A stretch of DNA of 64,000 nucleotides, taken from assembly GCF_017498565.1 (NCBI RefSeq), contig NZ_CP071794.1, positions 682,001-746,000 on the forward strand, read 5' to 3'. The notes beneath the pieces were generated by a model. That model did no database searches. It worked only from the letters and a program-made list of their open reading frames with translations, and had not been told where the DNA came from. Shown in pieces: positions 21,141 to 29,895 of the stretch (positions are counted from its first letter, which is position 1; the number at the start of each line of letters is the position of its first letter). Made by a program: the position numbers and the translations under genes. Source of the DNA: Parasphingorhabdus cellanae. Lineage in GTDB: Bacteria > Pseudomonadota > Alphaproteobacteria > Sphingomonadales > Sphingomonadaceae.

Positions 21141-21719
21141 CTAACCATTAAGTTTTTCCATGAAGTGCTTGCGGCAGAGCGCGACATAGAGCTCGTTGCC
21201 GCCAATTGCCGTCTGTTGGCCGGCCAGCACAGGATTGCCTTCTTCATCGACGCGCATATTCATCGTCGATTTACTGCCGCATTCACAGACTGCTTTGAGT
21301 TCAACAAGTTCGTCGGCAATCGCCAATAACTGTGCACTACCGGGAAATAACGCCGCCTGGAAATCGGTGCGCAGACCATAGGCGAGGACCGGTATGCGGA
21401 GCTGATCGGCGACCAATGCAACTTGAAAAACCTGATCCTTGGTCAAGAATTGCGCTTCATCAATGAGCACGCAATCCAACGTTGTATCTTCATGCTGCAT
21501 ACTGATCGCTACCAGCATATCTGTCTCTTTCTCAAACAGATGCGCTTTCTTTTTCAGACCGATGCGCGAATGGATCCAGCCTTCTTCCTCGCGATCATCC
21601 AATGCTGCCGTCCACAGCATCGTCTGCATGCCGCGTTCGCGATAATTGAAATCCGCCTGTAGCAGGGTGGTCGATTTGCCCGCATTCATCGAGCTATAGT
21701 AGAAATACAGCTTGGCCAT
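21141..21719 (-). CDS. tdk: Thymidine kinase
   Basis: Tdk phosphorylates thymidine to dTMP in the salvage pathway. The 192-residue type II enzyme has Walker A SSMNAGKST (about 9-17), the Walker B-like VLIDEAQFL with the catalytic Glu, and the lasso-loop region. It also has the structural zinc cysteines CECGS and the C-terminal CRKHF. Length is normal. It lies in the block between rbfA and the GNAT gene on the same strand. Confidence 0.96.
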   Translation of the reverse strand: MAKLYFYYSSMNAGKSTTLLQADFNYRERGMQTMLWTAALDDREEEGWIHSRIGLKKKAHLFEKETDMLVAISMQHEDTTLDCVLIDEAQFLTKDQVFQVALVADQLRIPVLAYGLRTDFQAALFPGSAQLLAIADELVELKAVCECGSKSTMNMRVDEEGNPVLAGQQTAIGGNELYVALCRKHFMEKLNG

Positions 21720-21727
21720 CGGATCGC

Positions 21728-21790
21728 CTCAGTCTTTCGTCATGCTGAATGTGTTTCAACATCTCGCGAGACCCTGAAACAATTTCGCGG
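21728..21790. repeat. Partial dispersed repeat between rbfA and tdk
   Basis: The 103-base gap holds GTCATGCTGAA, GTTTCAACATC and CCTGAAACAAT, which resemble the dispersed element often seen in sphingomonads (GTCATGCTGAA...TTTCAGCATC). The copy is degenerate, and only part of the inverted structure remains. Confidence 0.45.
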
Positions 21791-21822
21791 TGACGATCAA
21801 CCATTAATTGGGATTTTCCGGT

Positions 21823-22224
21823 TCAATCTTCCTTGCTCAAATCCTGAGCAACCTTTGGATTGTTCAGTAAATTCTCGATATGCTCGGCTGTATCAAAGCT
21901 CTCGTCAGCGAGAAATTTGAGCTTTGCGGCATATTTTATCTTCACCCGGCTGGCGACTTGCTTTTGAAAATAAGCAGTATTCGTTTTCAGAGCCTTGAGC
22001 ACATCCGCTTCATTCGCGCCCAGCAAAGGTTTCACAAATACCGTCGCATGGCGCAAATCCGGGGACATGCGCACCTCAGTCACGCTGACCGAGTGAGAAG
22101 TGAGCACATCATCATGCACTTCCCCACGCATCAGCAGCTCCGACAAGATATGCCGGACCTGTTCGCCCACACGCAGAAGCCTTACCGAGCGGCCTTCAGG
22201 AGATGTGTCGTTATATTTTGCCAT
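21823..22224 (-). CDS. rbfA: 30S ribosome-binding factor A
   Basis: RbfA is a KH-type maturation factor for the 30S subunit and is needed for 16S rRNA 5' processing and growth in the cold. The 133-residue product shows [22 protein letters not shown] near the start and [18 protein letters not shown] in the middle. The ATG overlaps the stop codon of the upstream thioesterase gene by one base (TAATG). It belongs to the rimP-nusA-ylxR-infB-rbfA cluster. Confidence 0.95.
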   Translation of the reverse strand: MAKYNDTSPEGRSVRLLRVGEQVRHILSELLMRGEVHDDVLTSHSVSVTEVRMSPDLRHATVFVKPLLGANEADVLKALKTNTAYFQKQVASRVKIKYAAKLKFLADESFDTAEHIENLLNNPKVAQDLSKED

Positions 22225-22631
22225 TATTTTATACCTATTATGCGCGCTGTTGACGTAGCGCGAGCCAATAGCTTGTCGGTTTCATCAAACAATTCTGCCT
22301 CCAGAAAAGCAGTCGTTTTTGTTCGCGATATAACGCGCCCTTTTCCTATAACCCGCTCCAACGACACAGGATGGATGAAAGTCACGTTCATATCGATCGT
22401 GATCGGCGCCTCTTTTCCGTCCGTCATCGACACCAGGGCGGGGCCCATTGTGTCATCCAGCATCGCCGCCACGAATCCACCTTGCACTGTTCCACGCGGA
22501 TTGAGCATCGTGCCATTGGGACGGAACGCTATCTCGATGCGGCCCTCTGACGGATATTCGGCTAACAGCTCCCACCCTAGAGTCTTCGGTGCCGGTGGAA
22601 TGGGATGCCTGTCAAAAAAGCTGTCACTCAT
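22224..22631 (-). CDS. PaaI family thioesterase (hotdog fold)
   Basis: This is a 135-residue hotdog-fold acyl-CoA thioesterase-like protein with substrate unknown. The typical segments are [20 protein letters not shown], where the catalytic Asp/Glu region sits on the long helix, and MNVTFIHPV with [21 protein letters not shown]. The ATG at 22631 has AAAGGG 7 bases upstream. A TTG at 22646 is less likely. It is inserted between infB and rbfA, an accessory member of an otherwise translation-related operon. Confidence 0.88.
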   Translation of the reverse strand: MSDSFFDRHPIPPAPKTLGWELLAEYPSEGRIEIAFRPNGTMLNPRGTVQGGFVAAMLDDTMGPALVSMTDGKEAPITIDMNVTFIHPVSLERVIGKGRVISRTKTTAFLEAELFDETDKLLARATSTARIIGIK

Positions 22632-22658
22632 GGCATCCCTTTCCAATCAGTATCTAGA

Positions 22659-25199
22659 TCAAAGAACGCGTTCTTTCTCTTCAACCTCAAAGACTTCCAG
22701 CATATCGCCCGGTTTGATGTCGTTAGTGTCCTCGAGCACCGCACCACATTCCATGCCAGCGCGAACTTCCTCGACATCGTCCTTGAAGCGGCGCAGCGAA
22801 GCGATGGTTGTCGCGCTGACGATAACATCCTCGCGGGTAAGCCGCGCGAACAGGCCTTTGCGCAGAGAGCCTTCGGTGACCAGCAGTCCAGCGGCCTTGT
22901 CGCGCTTGCCGGACTTGAACACCTCTTTGACCTCGGCGCGGCCCATGACATTCTCGATCTTCTCAGGACCAAGTTCACCGGCCATTTCGGCGCGGATTTC
23001 ATCGGTCAGATCATAGATGATGTCGAAATATTTCAGCCTGACGCCATCGCGCTTGGCAATTTCGCGGGCCTTGGCATTGGGGCGCACGTTAAAGCCGATA
23101 ATCGGGGCCTTGCTGGCACTCGCCAAGGTCACGTCGGATTCGGTGATCGCGCCGACACCGCTGTGCAGGATGCGGACCTTGATATCGTCATTGGATATCT
23201 TGTTCAGCGCCTGGACAATCGCTTCGGTACTGCCCTGCACATCGGCTTTGACGAGCAGCGGGAATTCCACTGCACTGTCCGCAGCCGCAGAGAACATGTT
23301 CTCCAGACTCGTCGGCGCCTGCGTCGTGCGTTGCAGTTTTTCTTGCTCTGCACGGTAGGTCGCGACTTCACGAGCGCGCGATTCATTCTCGACCACGGTC
23401 AGCTTGTCGCCGGCAGACGGTACGCCGGACAGACCCAGTACTTCGACCGGAACCGATGGACCGGCTTCCTTGGGCTGTGCGCCCTTGTCGTCGATCATCG
23501 CCCGGACTTTACCGGTTTGCGAGCCCACAACAAAGATATCACCGCGTTTCAGCGTGCCGCGCTGGACCAAAACGGTGGCCACAGGACCGCGGCCCTTGTC
23601 CAGCTTTGCCTCGATCACAATGCCTTCAGCCGGACGATCCGGACGGGCTTTGAGTTCAAGCAATTCTGCCTGCAAGTGGATTTTCTCGATCAGCTCTTCG
23701 AGATTGGTCTTTTTGAGCGCAGAAACCTCGACATCCTGCACGTCACCGGACATTTCCTCGACGATCACTTCATGCTCCAGCAGACGCGTGCGCACCTGCA
23801 TCGGGTCAGCGCCTTCCTTGTCGATCTTGTTTATCGCCACAATCATCGGCACATCGGCCGCCTTGGTGTGGTTGATCGCCTCGATCGTTTGCGGCATCAA
23901 CCCGTCATCGGCAGCCACCACCAGGATCACGATATCGGTCGCATTGGCGCCACGAAGACGCATGCTGGTAAAGGCCTCATGGCCCGGTGTATCAAGGAAC
24001 GTAACCTTGTCGCCTGACTTCATTTTGACCTGATACGCACCAATATGCTGGGTAATGCCGCCCGCTTCGCCAGCAACCACATCGGTTCCGCGCAAAGCGT
24101 CGAGCAGCGATGTCTTACCATGATCAACATGGCCCATGATTGTCACCACCGGAGGACGCGGCTTCAGCGTTTCTTCCGGATCGACATCCGATTCCGTATC
24201 AATTTCAACGTCGGCCTCGGACACACGCTGGATATTGTGGCCAAATTCCTCGACCAGCAGCTCGGCTGTATCCTGGTCAATTGTCTGGTTGACGGTCACC
24301 ATCGAGCCCATGTTGAACAGGGATTTGACGAGATCAGCACCCTTTTCGCCCATACGCTTGGAGAGTTCCTGCACGGTGATCGCTTCCGGCACGATCACAT
24401 CGCGAATCTGCTTCTCACGCGGTTCACGCGGTTGACCGGACATTTGCGCCCGCTTTTCTTTTTCACGCGCGCGTTTCAGCGCCGCAAGCGAACGTGCACG
24501 TGCTGCGCCGTCTTCCCCGCGTAGCGCGCGGTTAACGGTCAGCTTGCCAGACTGACGGCGATCACCACGATCACTGCGTCCGGTTTTCGGTTTCTGCTTC
24601 GGTTCAGGCCGTTTCGGAGCCTCAACCGGTGTAAATTTGCGTGCAGGCGGATGTGACGTGCCGCTGGTTGCTGGCTTGGCTTCGGCAGCTTTTGGTTCCT
24701 CTGCCGCTTCGGCAGCCGCAGCAACAGCGGCTTCTTCCGCCGCCTTAATTTCTTCCTGAGCCTTTTTAGCGGCTTCTTCTTCCGCCTTACGCTTGTCTTC
24801 GGCGCGCTTTTTCTCGTCGGCGGTCTGGTCTTTCTTGGCCTTGGTATCGCGTTTGCGCGCTTCTTCCATGGCGGCCAGACGGGCTTCTTCGGCCTCGCGT
24901 AGCAATTTCGCCTGCTTTTCCTGACGGGTCAGCACGTCTTCCTGCTTCGGCTTAGGAGCCGGTGCCGGCTTCTTCGCTTCAACAGGCGCGGGAGCCGGTG
25001 CCGGGATTTCCGGAACGACTTCCTTGGCGGCCTCCTGAGCACCAGGCTTACCCACCAGCTTGCGGCGCTTGACCTCGACGACGACCTTGTTGGTCCGTCC
25101 ATGGCTAAACGTCTGTTTGACTTCACCAGGCTCTACCGAACGCTTTAGTCCCAGAGGCTTGCGTGCAGGCTTTGCGGTATCTTTGTTATCATCACTCAT
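22659..25199 (-). CDS. infB: Translation initiation factor IF-2
   Basis: IF-2 is the GTPase that places initiator tRNA on the 30S subunit. The 846-residue protein has a long N-terminal part, rich in Lys, Glu, Ala and Pro and variable between species (about 1-240). The G domain follows with [22 protein letters not shown] and NKID, and then domains II, III and IV. The C-terminal end is [24 protein letters not shown]. It is transcribed with nusA and ylxR upstream and the thioesterase and rbfA downstream. Confidence 0.98.
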   Translation of the reverse strand: MSDDNKDTAKPARKPLGLKRSVEPGEVKQTFSHGRTNKVVVEVKRRKLVGKPGAQEAAKEVVPEIPAPAPAPVEAKKPAPAPKPKQEDVLTRQEKQAKLLREAEEARLAAMEEARKRDTKAKKDQTADEKKRAEDKRKAEEEAAKKAQEEIKAAEEAAVAAAAEAAEEPKAAEAKPATSGTSHPPARKFTPVEAPKRPEPKQKPKTGRSDRGDRRQSGKLTVNRALRGEDGAARARSLAALKRAREKEKRAQMSGQPREPREKQIRDVIVPEAITVQELSKRMGEKGADLVKSLFNMGSMVTVNQTIDQDTAELLVEEFGHNIQRVSEADVEIDTESDVDPEETLKPRPPVVTIMGHVDHGKTSLLDALRGTDVVAGEAGGITQHIGAYQVKMKSGDKVTFLDTPGHEAFTSMRLRGANATDIVILVVAADDGLMPQTIEAINHTKAADVPMIVAINKIDKEGADPMQVRTRLLEHEVIVEEMSGDVQDVEVSALKKTNLEELIEKIHLQAELLELKARPDRPAEGIVIEAKLDKGRGPVATVLVQRGTLKRGDIFVVGSQTGKVRAMIDDKGAQPKEAGPSVPVEVLGLSGVPSAGDKLTVVENESRAREVATYRAEQEKLQRTTQAPTSLENMFSAAADSAVEFPLLVKADVQGSTEAIVQALNKISNDDIKVRILHSGVGAITESDVTLASASKAPIIGFNVRPNAKAREIAKRDGVRLKYFDIIYDLTDEIRAEMAGELGPEKIENVMGRAEVKEVFKSGKRDKAAGLLVTEGSLRKGLFARLTREDVIVSATTIASLRRFKDDVEEVRAGMECGAVLEDTNDIKPGDMLEVFEVEEKERVL

Positions 25200-25264
25200 C
25201 GAACAGACTTAATCCTTAAAAAATTCATTACTTCAATATCTTAACTGATCAACTTACAATCAGT

Positions 25265-25966
25265 TCACGCAACTTTCTTCTCCGCCTCACCACCGTCATC
25301 ACTGGCACCACCTACCTTATCAGACCCGATAAAGTGACGCCATCTATCCAGCATGTGCGATATTCGCCCCGCTGCGCGCTTGTCGGTTATTCCGATATGC
25401 ACGACATTTTGACGGCCCAATGCCACAGAAAGGCCCTGTCGGTCCACCGGCAATATCTGACCCCGGACATCCTGTCCTTCACGGTCGCTGCCGACGCGCC
25501 AGGCCTGATCCAGTTTCGCTGACCCGTCACGGCCGGCATCAGCGGCGTGCAAGAGCATATTTAAATCGCCCTGCCGTGCCGCCGTTTCAATCTTTTCAGA
25601 ACCGGTTAGGAGCATCCCGCCGCGCGATTCCAGCCCTAACCTGTCTAATGTGGCGCGTTCGAGCGCTTTTTCAACCTGCCCCGCCAGATCATCGGGTATA
25701 GTGAGCGTACCGGTTTTGAAAGCACGGGCCAATGCGCCTTTCAAAATGCCTTTGGCTTGCGCCGTTTCCAACGCACTGCGATCCACACTGATCCATGCAC
25801 CCCGACCGGGCGCTTTGGCCCGGACGTCCGGTGCAATGGCATTGTCAGGGCTGAGCGCCAGACGCACCAACGCTTCCTGAGGAAGGCTTTCCCCAGTCAA
25901 TATGCATTTACGGTGTGGTGCGCGATCTAAAGGTTTAGAAGGCGTCTCATTGGGGAGCTTCCGCAT
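25265..25966 (-). CDS. ylxR: YlxR (DUF448) protein fused to an L7Ae-like domain
   Basis: The N-terminal DUF448/YlxR domain has APHRKCILTGE and KAPGRGAWIS, where GRG is the usual RNA-binding loop. The C-terminal part (about 115-215) looks like the L7Ae/YlxQ fold, with GGMLLTGSEKIETAARQG and a downstream ALGRQNVVHIGITDKRAAGRI. YlxR proteins are described as RNase P-binding regulators. The ATG at 25966 has GGGAGGA upstream and lies inside the end of nusA (20-base overlap). The longer frame would run far into nusA and was rejected. Confidence 0.9.
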   Translation of the reverse strand: MRKLPNETPSKPLDRAPHRKCILTGESLPQEALVRLALSPDNAIAPDVRAKAPGRGAWISVDRSALETAQAKGILKGALARAFKTGTLTIPDDLAGQVEKALERATLDRLGLESRGGMLLTGSEKIETAARQGDLNMLLHAADAGRDGSAKLDQAWRVGSDREGQDVRGQILPVDRQGLSVALGRQNVVHIGITDKRAAGRISHMLDRWRHFIGSDKVGGASDDGGEAEKKVA

Positions 25967-27581
25967 TAGCGTCCTCCCCTGTTTCTGCCTCGGCGTCAGC
26001 AGCCGGAGCCACCTCTTCCTCGTCGTCAAACCAGTGCGCACGAGCGGCCATGATAATCTCATTGCCCTGCTCTTCGGTCAGACCATATTGCGCCAGCACG
26101 CCATCGGGCTCTGGCTTGCGATTGTCATTGCGGCGGCGTGGTTCGGCTTTGCGCTTCAGAACCAGCTCGTCGGTTGCCAGATCGGCAACATCGTCGAGGG
26201 TCTTAAGGCCTGCTTTACCCAAGGTCACCAGCATCGCTTCGGTCATGTAAGGCAGTTCGGCAATGGCATCTTCAACACCAAGCTCGGTACGCTCTGCCTT
26301 GGCAGCCGCCTCACGACGCTCCAATGCTTCCAGCGCACGGCTTTGCAGCTCGGCAGCCAGTTCATCGTCAAAGCCTTCGATATTCGAAAGCTCTTCGGGC
26401 GCGACATAAGCGACTTCTTCCATCTCGCTAAAGCCTTCAGCAACCAGAAGCTGCGACAAGGTTTCATCCACGTCGAGATCTTCCTGGAACATCGCGGTGC
26501 GTACGGCAAATTCGGCCTGACGCTTCTCGCTGCTGTCGGCTTCGGTCATGATGTCGATAGCCAAACCGGTCAGCTGGGACGCGAGACGGACATTCTGTCC
26601 GCGGCGACCAATGGCGAGGCTCAGCTGATCATCAGGAACAACCACTTCAATGCGGCCTTCCTCTTCGTCGATCAGCACGCGGCTTACCGTTGCGGGCTGC
26701 AATGCGTTCACTACAAAGGTCGCGATATCGTCGGACCAAGGAATGATGTCGATTTTCTCGCCCTGCATTTCCTGCACGACGGCTTGCACACGGCTACCCT
26801 TCATACCCACACAGGCGCCGACCGGATCGATTGAGCTGTCCTGGCTGATCACACCGATTTTGGCGCGGCTGCCAGGGTCACGGGCGGCGGCTTTAATTTC
26901 GATAATGCCGTCATAAATTTCAGGAACTTCCTGCGCAAACAAGAGCTTCATGAAATCAGGATGCGCGCGGGACAGGAAAATCTGTGGCCCGCGGTTTTCG
27001 CGGCGGACATTCATGATCAGCGAACGGACGCGGTCGCCAACACGGGCGGCTTCGCGTGGAATTTGCTGGTCGCGGCGGATGACGCCTTCGGCGCGGCCCA
27101 AGTCAACGACGACATGGCCGAATTCTACCGACTTCACGACACCAGTGATGATTTCACCAGCGCGGTCTTTAAACTCTTCAAACTGCCGCTCACGCTCTGC
27201 GTCGCGGACTTTCTGGAAGATAACCTGTTTCGCGGACTGCGCATCAATCCGGCCAAGATCAACAGCAGGCAGTGGGTCAACGATAAAGTCACCCAGTTTC
27301 GAACCCTTTTCGAGCTTTTCAGCCTGTTTCAGGTCAACCTGCTTGAAATAGTCTTCGACTTCCTCAACCACTTCAACCACACGCCACAAACGCAGATCGC
27401 CGGTTTGCAGGTCGAGCTTGGCGCGAATATCATTCTCGGCGCCGTAACGGGCCCGCGCAGCTTTCTGGATCGCCTCTTCCATCGCTTCGACCACAATAGC
27501 CTTGTCGATCATCTTCTCCGATGCAACGGCATTGGCGATAGCTAGCAATTCAGCCTTATTTGCAGAAATGGCACTGGCCAT
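25947..27581 (-). CDS. nusA: Transcription termination/antitermination protein NusA
   Basis: NusA binds RNA polymerase and RNA and modulates pausing, termination and antitermination. The 544-residue product has the N-terminal polymerase-binding domain, an S1 domain (GEIITGVVKSVEFGHVVVDLG), KH1 and KH2 (GVVISQDS-like and LAIGRRGQNVRLASQLTG), and C-terminal helix-hairpin-helix acidic repeats. An acidic Ala/Glu tail ends the protein. It lies two bases after the rimP stop on the same strand. Confidence 0.98.
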   Translation of the reverse strand: MASAISANKAELLAIANAVASEKMIDKAIVVEAMEEAIQKAARARYGAENDIRAKLDLQTGDLRLWRVVEVVEEVEDYFKQVDLKQAEKLEKGSKLGDFIVDPLPAVDLGRIDAQSAKQVIFQKVRDAERERQFEEFKDRAGEIITGVVKSVEFGHVVVDLGRAEGVIRRDQQIPREAARVGDRVRSLIMNVRRENRGPQIFLSRAHPDFMKLLFAQEVPEIYDGIIEIKAAARDPGSRAKIGVISQDSSIDPVGACVGMKGSRVQAVVQEMQGEKIDIIPWSDDIATFVVNALQPATVSRVLIDEEEGRIEVVVPDDQLSLAIGRRGQNVRLASQLTGLAIDIMTEADSSEKRQAEFAVRTAMFQEDLDVDETLSQLLVAEGFSEMEEVAYVAPEELSNIEGFDDELAAELQSRALEALERREAAAKAERTELGVEDAIAELPYMTEAMLVTLGKAGLKTLDDVADLATDELVLKRKAEPRRRNDNRKPEPDGVLAQYGLTEEQGNEIIMAARAHWFDDEEEVAPAADAEAETGEDANAEAPQ

Positions 27582-27583
27582 GA

Positions 27584-28144
27584 TTAGTCTTCCTGTTCTT
27601 CGTTTAGAGTGTCTTCTTCAATTTCGTCCGCGCCATCGGCAGAAACCGGGATGGTCGCAGCAATCAGGGCGTCGGTCAGAATCAGCTTCGCGCTATGCAC
27701 GTTGTCGAGAGTGGTCGTTTGACGCCCCGCCTTCTTGTCGTCAATCGCTATTATCTCACCTTCGATGCCGTCTAGCAAGCCGCGCAATTGTTTCTTGCCC
27801 GAAACCGCCTCGATCAGATTGATCCGCGCTTCATGCCCGGCCCAATTCGCGTAGTCTTTTGCGCGGGTTAGCGGGCGGTCGATACCGGGCGAGCTGACTT
27901 CCAGCCGATAAGCATGTTCAATCGGGTCAAGGCCCTCTTCTTCCAGCTCATCAAATTTCGCCGAAATACGGCGCGACAAGGCTGCGCAATCGTCAATGCC
28001 CAGCTGTCCAGTTTCCGGACGCTCTGCCATGATTTGCAATGTGGGCTCATCCGAGCCGGAGACAAACTGCACACGCACCAGCTCAAAACCCAAAGCTTCC
28101 GCTTCCGGTGTGATCAGGTTCATAATGGCAGTCATATCAGTCAA
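27584..28144 (-). CDS. rimP: Ribosome maturation factor RimP
   Basis: RimP assists 30S assembly. The 186-residue product has PEAEALGFELVRV near the N-terminus, then ISAKFDELEEE and the signature YRLEVSSPGIDRPL. An SH3-like C-terminal domain follows, and the protein ends with an acidic tail. The ORF can start at TTG 28144 or ATG 28135. The longer form matches the usual spacing before PEAEALGF, and neither has a strong ribosome binding site. It is the first gene of the nusA operon, with a REP-like element immediately upstream. Confidence 0.93.
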   Translation of the reverse strand: MTDMTAIMNLITPEAEALGFELVRVQFVSGSDEPTLQIMAERPETGQLGIDDCAALSRRISAKFDELEEEGLDPIEHAYRLEVSSPGIDRPLTRAKDYANWAGHEARINLIEAVSGKKQLRGLLDGIEGEIIAIDDKKAGRQTTTLDNVHSAKLILTDALIAATIPVSADGADEIEEDTLNEEQED

Positions 28145-28162
28145 ATTTGGTTCTTTCTTTCA

Positions 28163-28244
28163 TCGTCATCCCAGCGAAAGCTGGGATCTCCCTTGGCAGT
28201 GCGCCTCTCTTAAAAAAGATTCCAGCTTCCGCTGGAATGACGAA
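28163..28244. repeat. REP-like intergenic palindromic element, copy 2
   Basis: This element of about 82 bases is bounded by CGTCATCCCAGCGAAAGCTGG and TTCCAGCTTCCGCTGGAATGACG-type ends (shown in part). It is clearly related to the copy at 21059-21137. It lies just upstream of rimP and downstream of the aquaporin gene. The rest of 28145-28344 shows no gene. Confidence 0.72.
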
Positions 28245-28344
28245 TAAGTCTGCGCTGCCGGCCCCGTCTGGCGCCAGCCCCTTCAAAATCTCACAATGTC
28301 GGGATGACTGCTATTTAGGGACTGATTCCCAAATTTGCAACGCC

Positions 28345-29037
28345 TTAATTTTGATGCTGCGTCTGGGCTCCGGGCGCAGGATCAAGCAACCAGCGCGCCA
28401 ATAGCCAGGCCAATGCCGCGCCGACAAATTGGGCAGCGACAAATCCCGCCACATCCATGGGCGCGATTCCGGCGAAGCTGTTGGAAAAAGCGCGGCCCAC
28501 TGTGATTGCCGGATTGGCAAAACTGGTCGAACTGGTGAACCAGTATCCCGCCGAGATATAGAGCCCTACCGCTGGTGCCACCCAATCGGGGCGAAAGCGC
28601 ACTGTACCCAATATCGTGAACAGCAATCCGAAAGTCGCGATCAGCTCGCCGAGCCATTGGCCGCCACCGGTTCGGGTTTTCTCGCTCAGCTGGAATACCG
28701 GCATTTCGAACATGACATGCGCCGCCCAGACGCCAATCAGACCACCGATTAGTTGCGCAATGACAAACAAAACGCCACCTTTCAGTGTCAGTTCTTTACG
28801 CAAGACCATAACGAAAGTGACTGCCGGATTGAAATGCGCTCCGGATATCGGCGCCAATATCGCGATCAGCACAAATAATATCGCGCCGGTTGCCAGCGTA
28901 TTGCCGAGCAGAGCGATAGCGACATTCCCGTCCGCCAGATTTTCGGCCATGATCCCGGAGCCAACCACGGTGACAAACAGGAAAAATGAACCCAGCGCTT
29001 CGGCGCCGAGCTCCTGCGCCCTTGAAAAATCCCCCAT
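28345..29037 (-). CDS. MIP/aquaporin family channel, probable arsenite channel (AqpS-like)
   Basis: This is a 230-residue six-helix channel with both NPA motifs, Asn70-Pro-Ala and Asn175-Pro-Ala. The Arg that normally follows the second NPA in aquaporins and glyceroporins is Ile178, so the selectivity filter is wider and uncharged, as reported for arsenite-associated AqpS proteins. It is the third gene of arsR-arsI-aqpS, 10 bases after arsI. The inferred role is to let As(III), made inside by ArsI, leave the cell down its gradient. A role in transport of another neutral solute cannot be excluded. Confidence 0.82.
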   Translation of the reverse strand: MGDFSRAQELGAEALGSFFLFVTVVGSGIMAENLADGNVAIALLGNTLATGAILFVLIAILAPISGAHFNPAVTFVMVLRKELTLKGGVLFVIAQLIGGLIGVWAAHVMFEMPVFQLSEKTRTGGGQWLGELIATFGLLFTILGTVRFRPDWVAPAVGLYISAGYWFTSSTSFANPAITVGRAFSNSFAGIAPMDVAGFVAAQFVGAALAWLLARWLLDPAPGAQTQHQN

Positions 29038-29047
29038 TTTCCGCGCC

Positions 29048-29473
29048 TTAGTTCAAGCAGCACGCAGCGTCGGATTGACCGCTGCCAAGGTCTGGTAACT
29101 TCCCATAATGGGTGACCTGTCCGTCGGTGTAAAAGGCTTCCCAGATCAGGCCGTCAGGGTCCTGTGTCCAGTTTTTCTCTGATGAGGCATAGCAGCAGGT
29201 GGTCGCGCCTTCCTCAAACCGTGGACCGGCGGCGTCCTGTATGCGCTCATAGACCCCTTGCAATTCCTCCGGGCTTTCCGCCTGCAGGCCGACATGGGCG
29301 ATGCCGATTTCATCGTTGGCGGGCTCGATCGAGAAATTGATAAACGGATCGTCCAGCATCCACTTGATATAATCGGGTTTCACCACGGCCGGTTGTTGAC
29401 CGAACAGGTTCGCATAGTAGGCACGGGATTTTTCGAGATCCGAGACTTTCAGGTTCAAGTGAAATCTTTTCAT
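29048..29473 (-). CDS. arsI: ArsI/CadI family metalloenzyme (organoarsenical C-As lyase-like)
   Basis: This is a vicinal oxygen chelate (glyoxalase-fold) protein of 141 residues. ArsI enzymes cleave the carbon-arsenic bond of trivalent methyl- or aromatic arsenicals in a Fe(II)/O2 reaction. The features match: vicinal Cys93-Cys94 in ATTCCYA for substrate binding, and metal ligands His5 (RFHLNL), His60 (IAHVGL) and Glu112 (IWEAF). Another Cys pair, 138-139, sits at the C-terminus. The ATG at 29473 overlaps the arsR stop by 4 bases (ATGA), and GGAAGGAC lies upstream. CadI cadmium-induced proteins are in the same family, so the exact substrate needs testing. Confidence 0.85.
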   Translation of the reverse strand: MKRFHLNLKVSDLEKSRAYYANLFGQQPAVVKPDYIKWMLDDPFINFSIEPANDEIGIAHVGLQAESPEELQGVYERIQDAAGPRFEEGATTCCYASSEKNWTQDPDGLIWEAFYTDGQVTHYGKLPDLGSGQSDAACCLN

Positions 29474-29817
29474 GCGTCTTGTCCTTCCATACATGCATCA
29501 GCTGCATCGGCCGACTCACAGCCGTCACCTTCGCAGCAATTTTCCAAGAGAAACGCCATCAGCTGGTTCATCGCCTGAAAATCGGCGCGATAGATGATCG
29601 ATCGCCCATCCCTTTCGTCACTCACTACACCGCCATTTTTAAGGTGCGACAGGTGAAAAGATAGCGAACTGGCTGGCATATCGAGTTGTTTGGCGATCTG
29701 CCCCGCCGGCAATCCGCCGCGCCCCGCCTGCACCAGCAAGCGAAATATCGCCAGGCGATGCTCCTGCGCCAATGCAGAGAGGGCATGGACGGCGGTATGG
29801 TTTCGAATCGTTTCCAT
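29470..29817 (-). CDS. arsR: ArsR/SmtB family metalloregulator
   Basis: This is a 115-residue winged-helix repressor with recognition helix region MPASSLSFHLSHLKNGGVV. The classic CxC in the DNA-binding helix is absent. Instead Cys94, Cys95 and Cys100 (NCCEGDGC) plus Cys109 lie in the C-terminal tail, similar in position to the As(III) site described for Acidithiobacillus ferrooxidans ArsR. This supports trivalent arsenic as inducer. The ATG at 29817 gives the normal length; the longer frame adds 12 residues of intergenic sequence. It is first in the arsR-arsI-aqpS operon. Confidence 0.9.
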   Translation of the reverse strand: METIRNHTAVHALSALAQEHRLAIFRLLVQAGRGGLPAGQIAKQLDMPASSLSFHLSHLKNGGVVSDERDGRSIIYRADFQAMNQLMAFLLENCCEGDGCESADAADACMEGQDA

Positions 29818-29895
29818 ATTTCCAGTAATATCGAAATATAAACGCAGAGTCAATCTCCGCGGCCCTTTCGTAACCTTTAACAGCCGTAAAAGGGC

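Noticed and set aside
22605..24017. 470-codon open frame on the plus strand opposite infB
   Set aside because: It lies wholly antisense to a certain infB, shows no recognisable domain, and such long antisense frames are common in GC-rich genes of this codon bias.
29800..29830. Possible tRNA T-arm (TTTCGAATC)
   Set aside because: The bases are part of the arsR start region, and no acceptor stem or cloverleaf can be formed around them.
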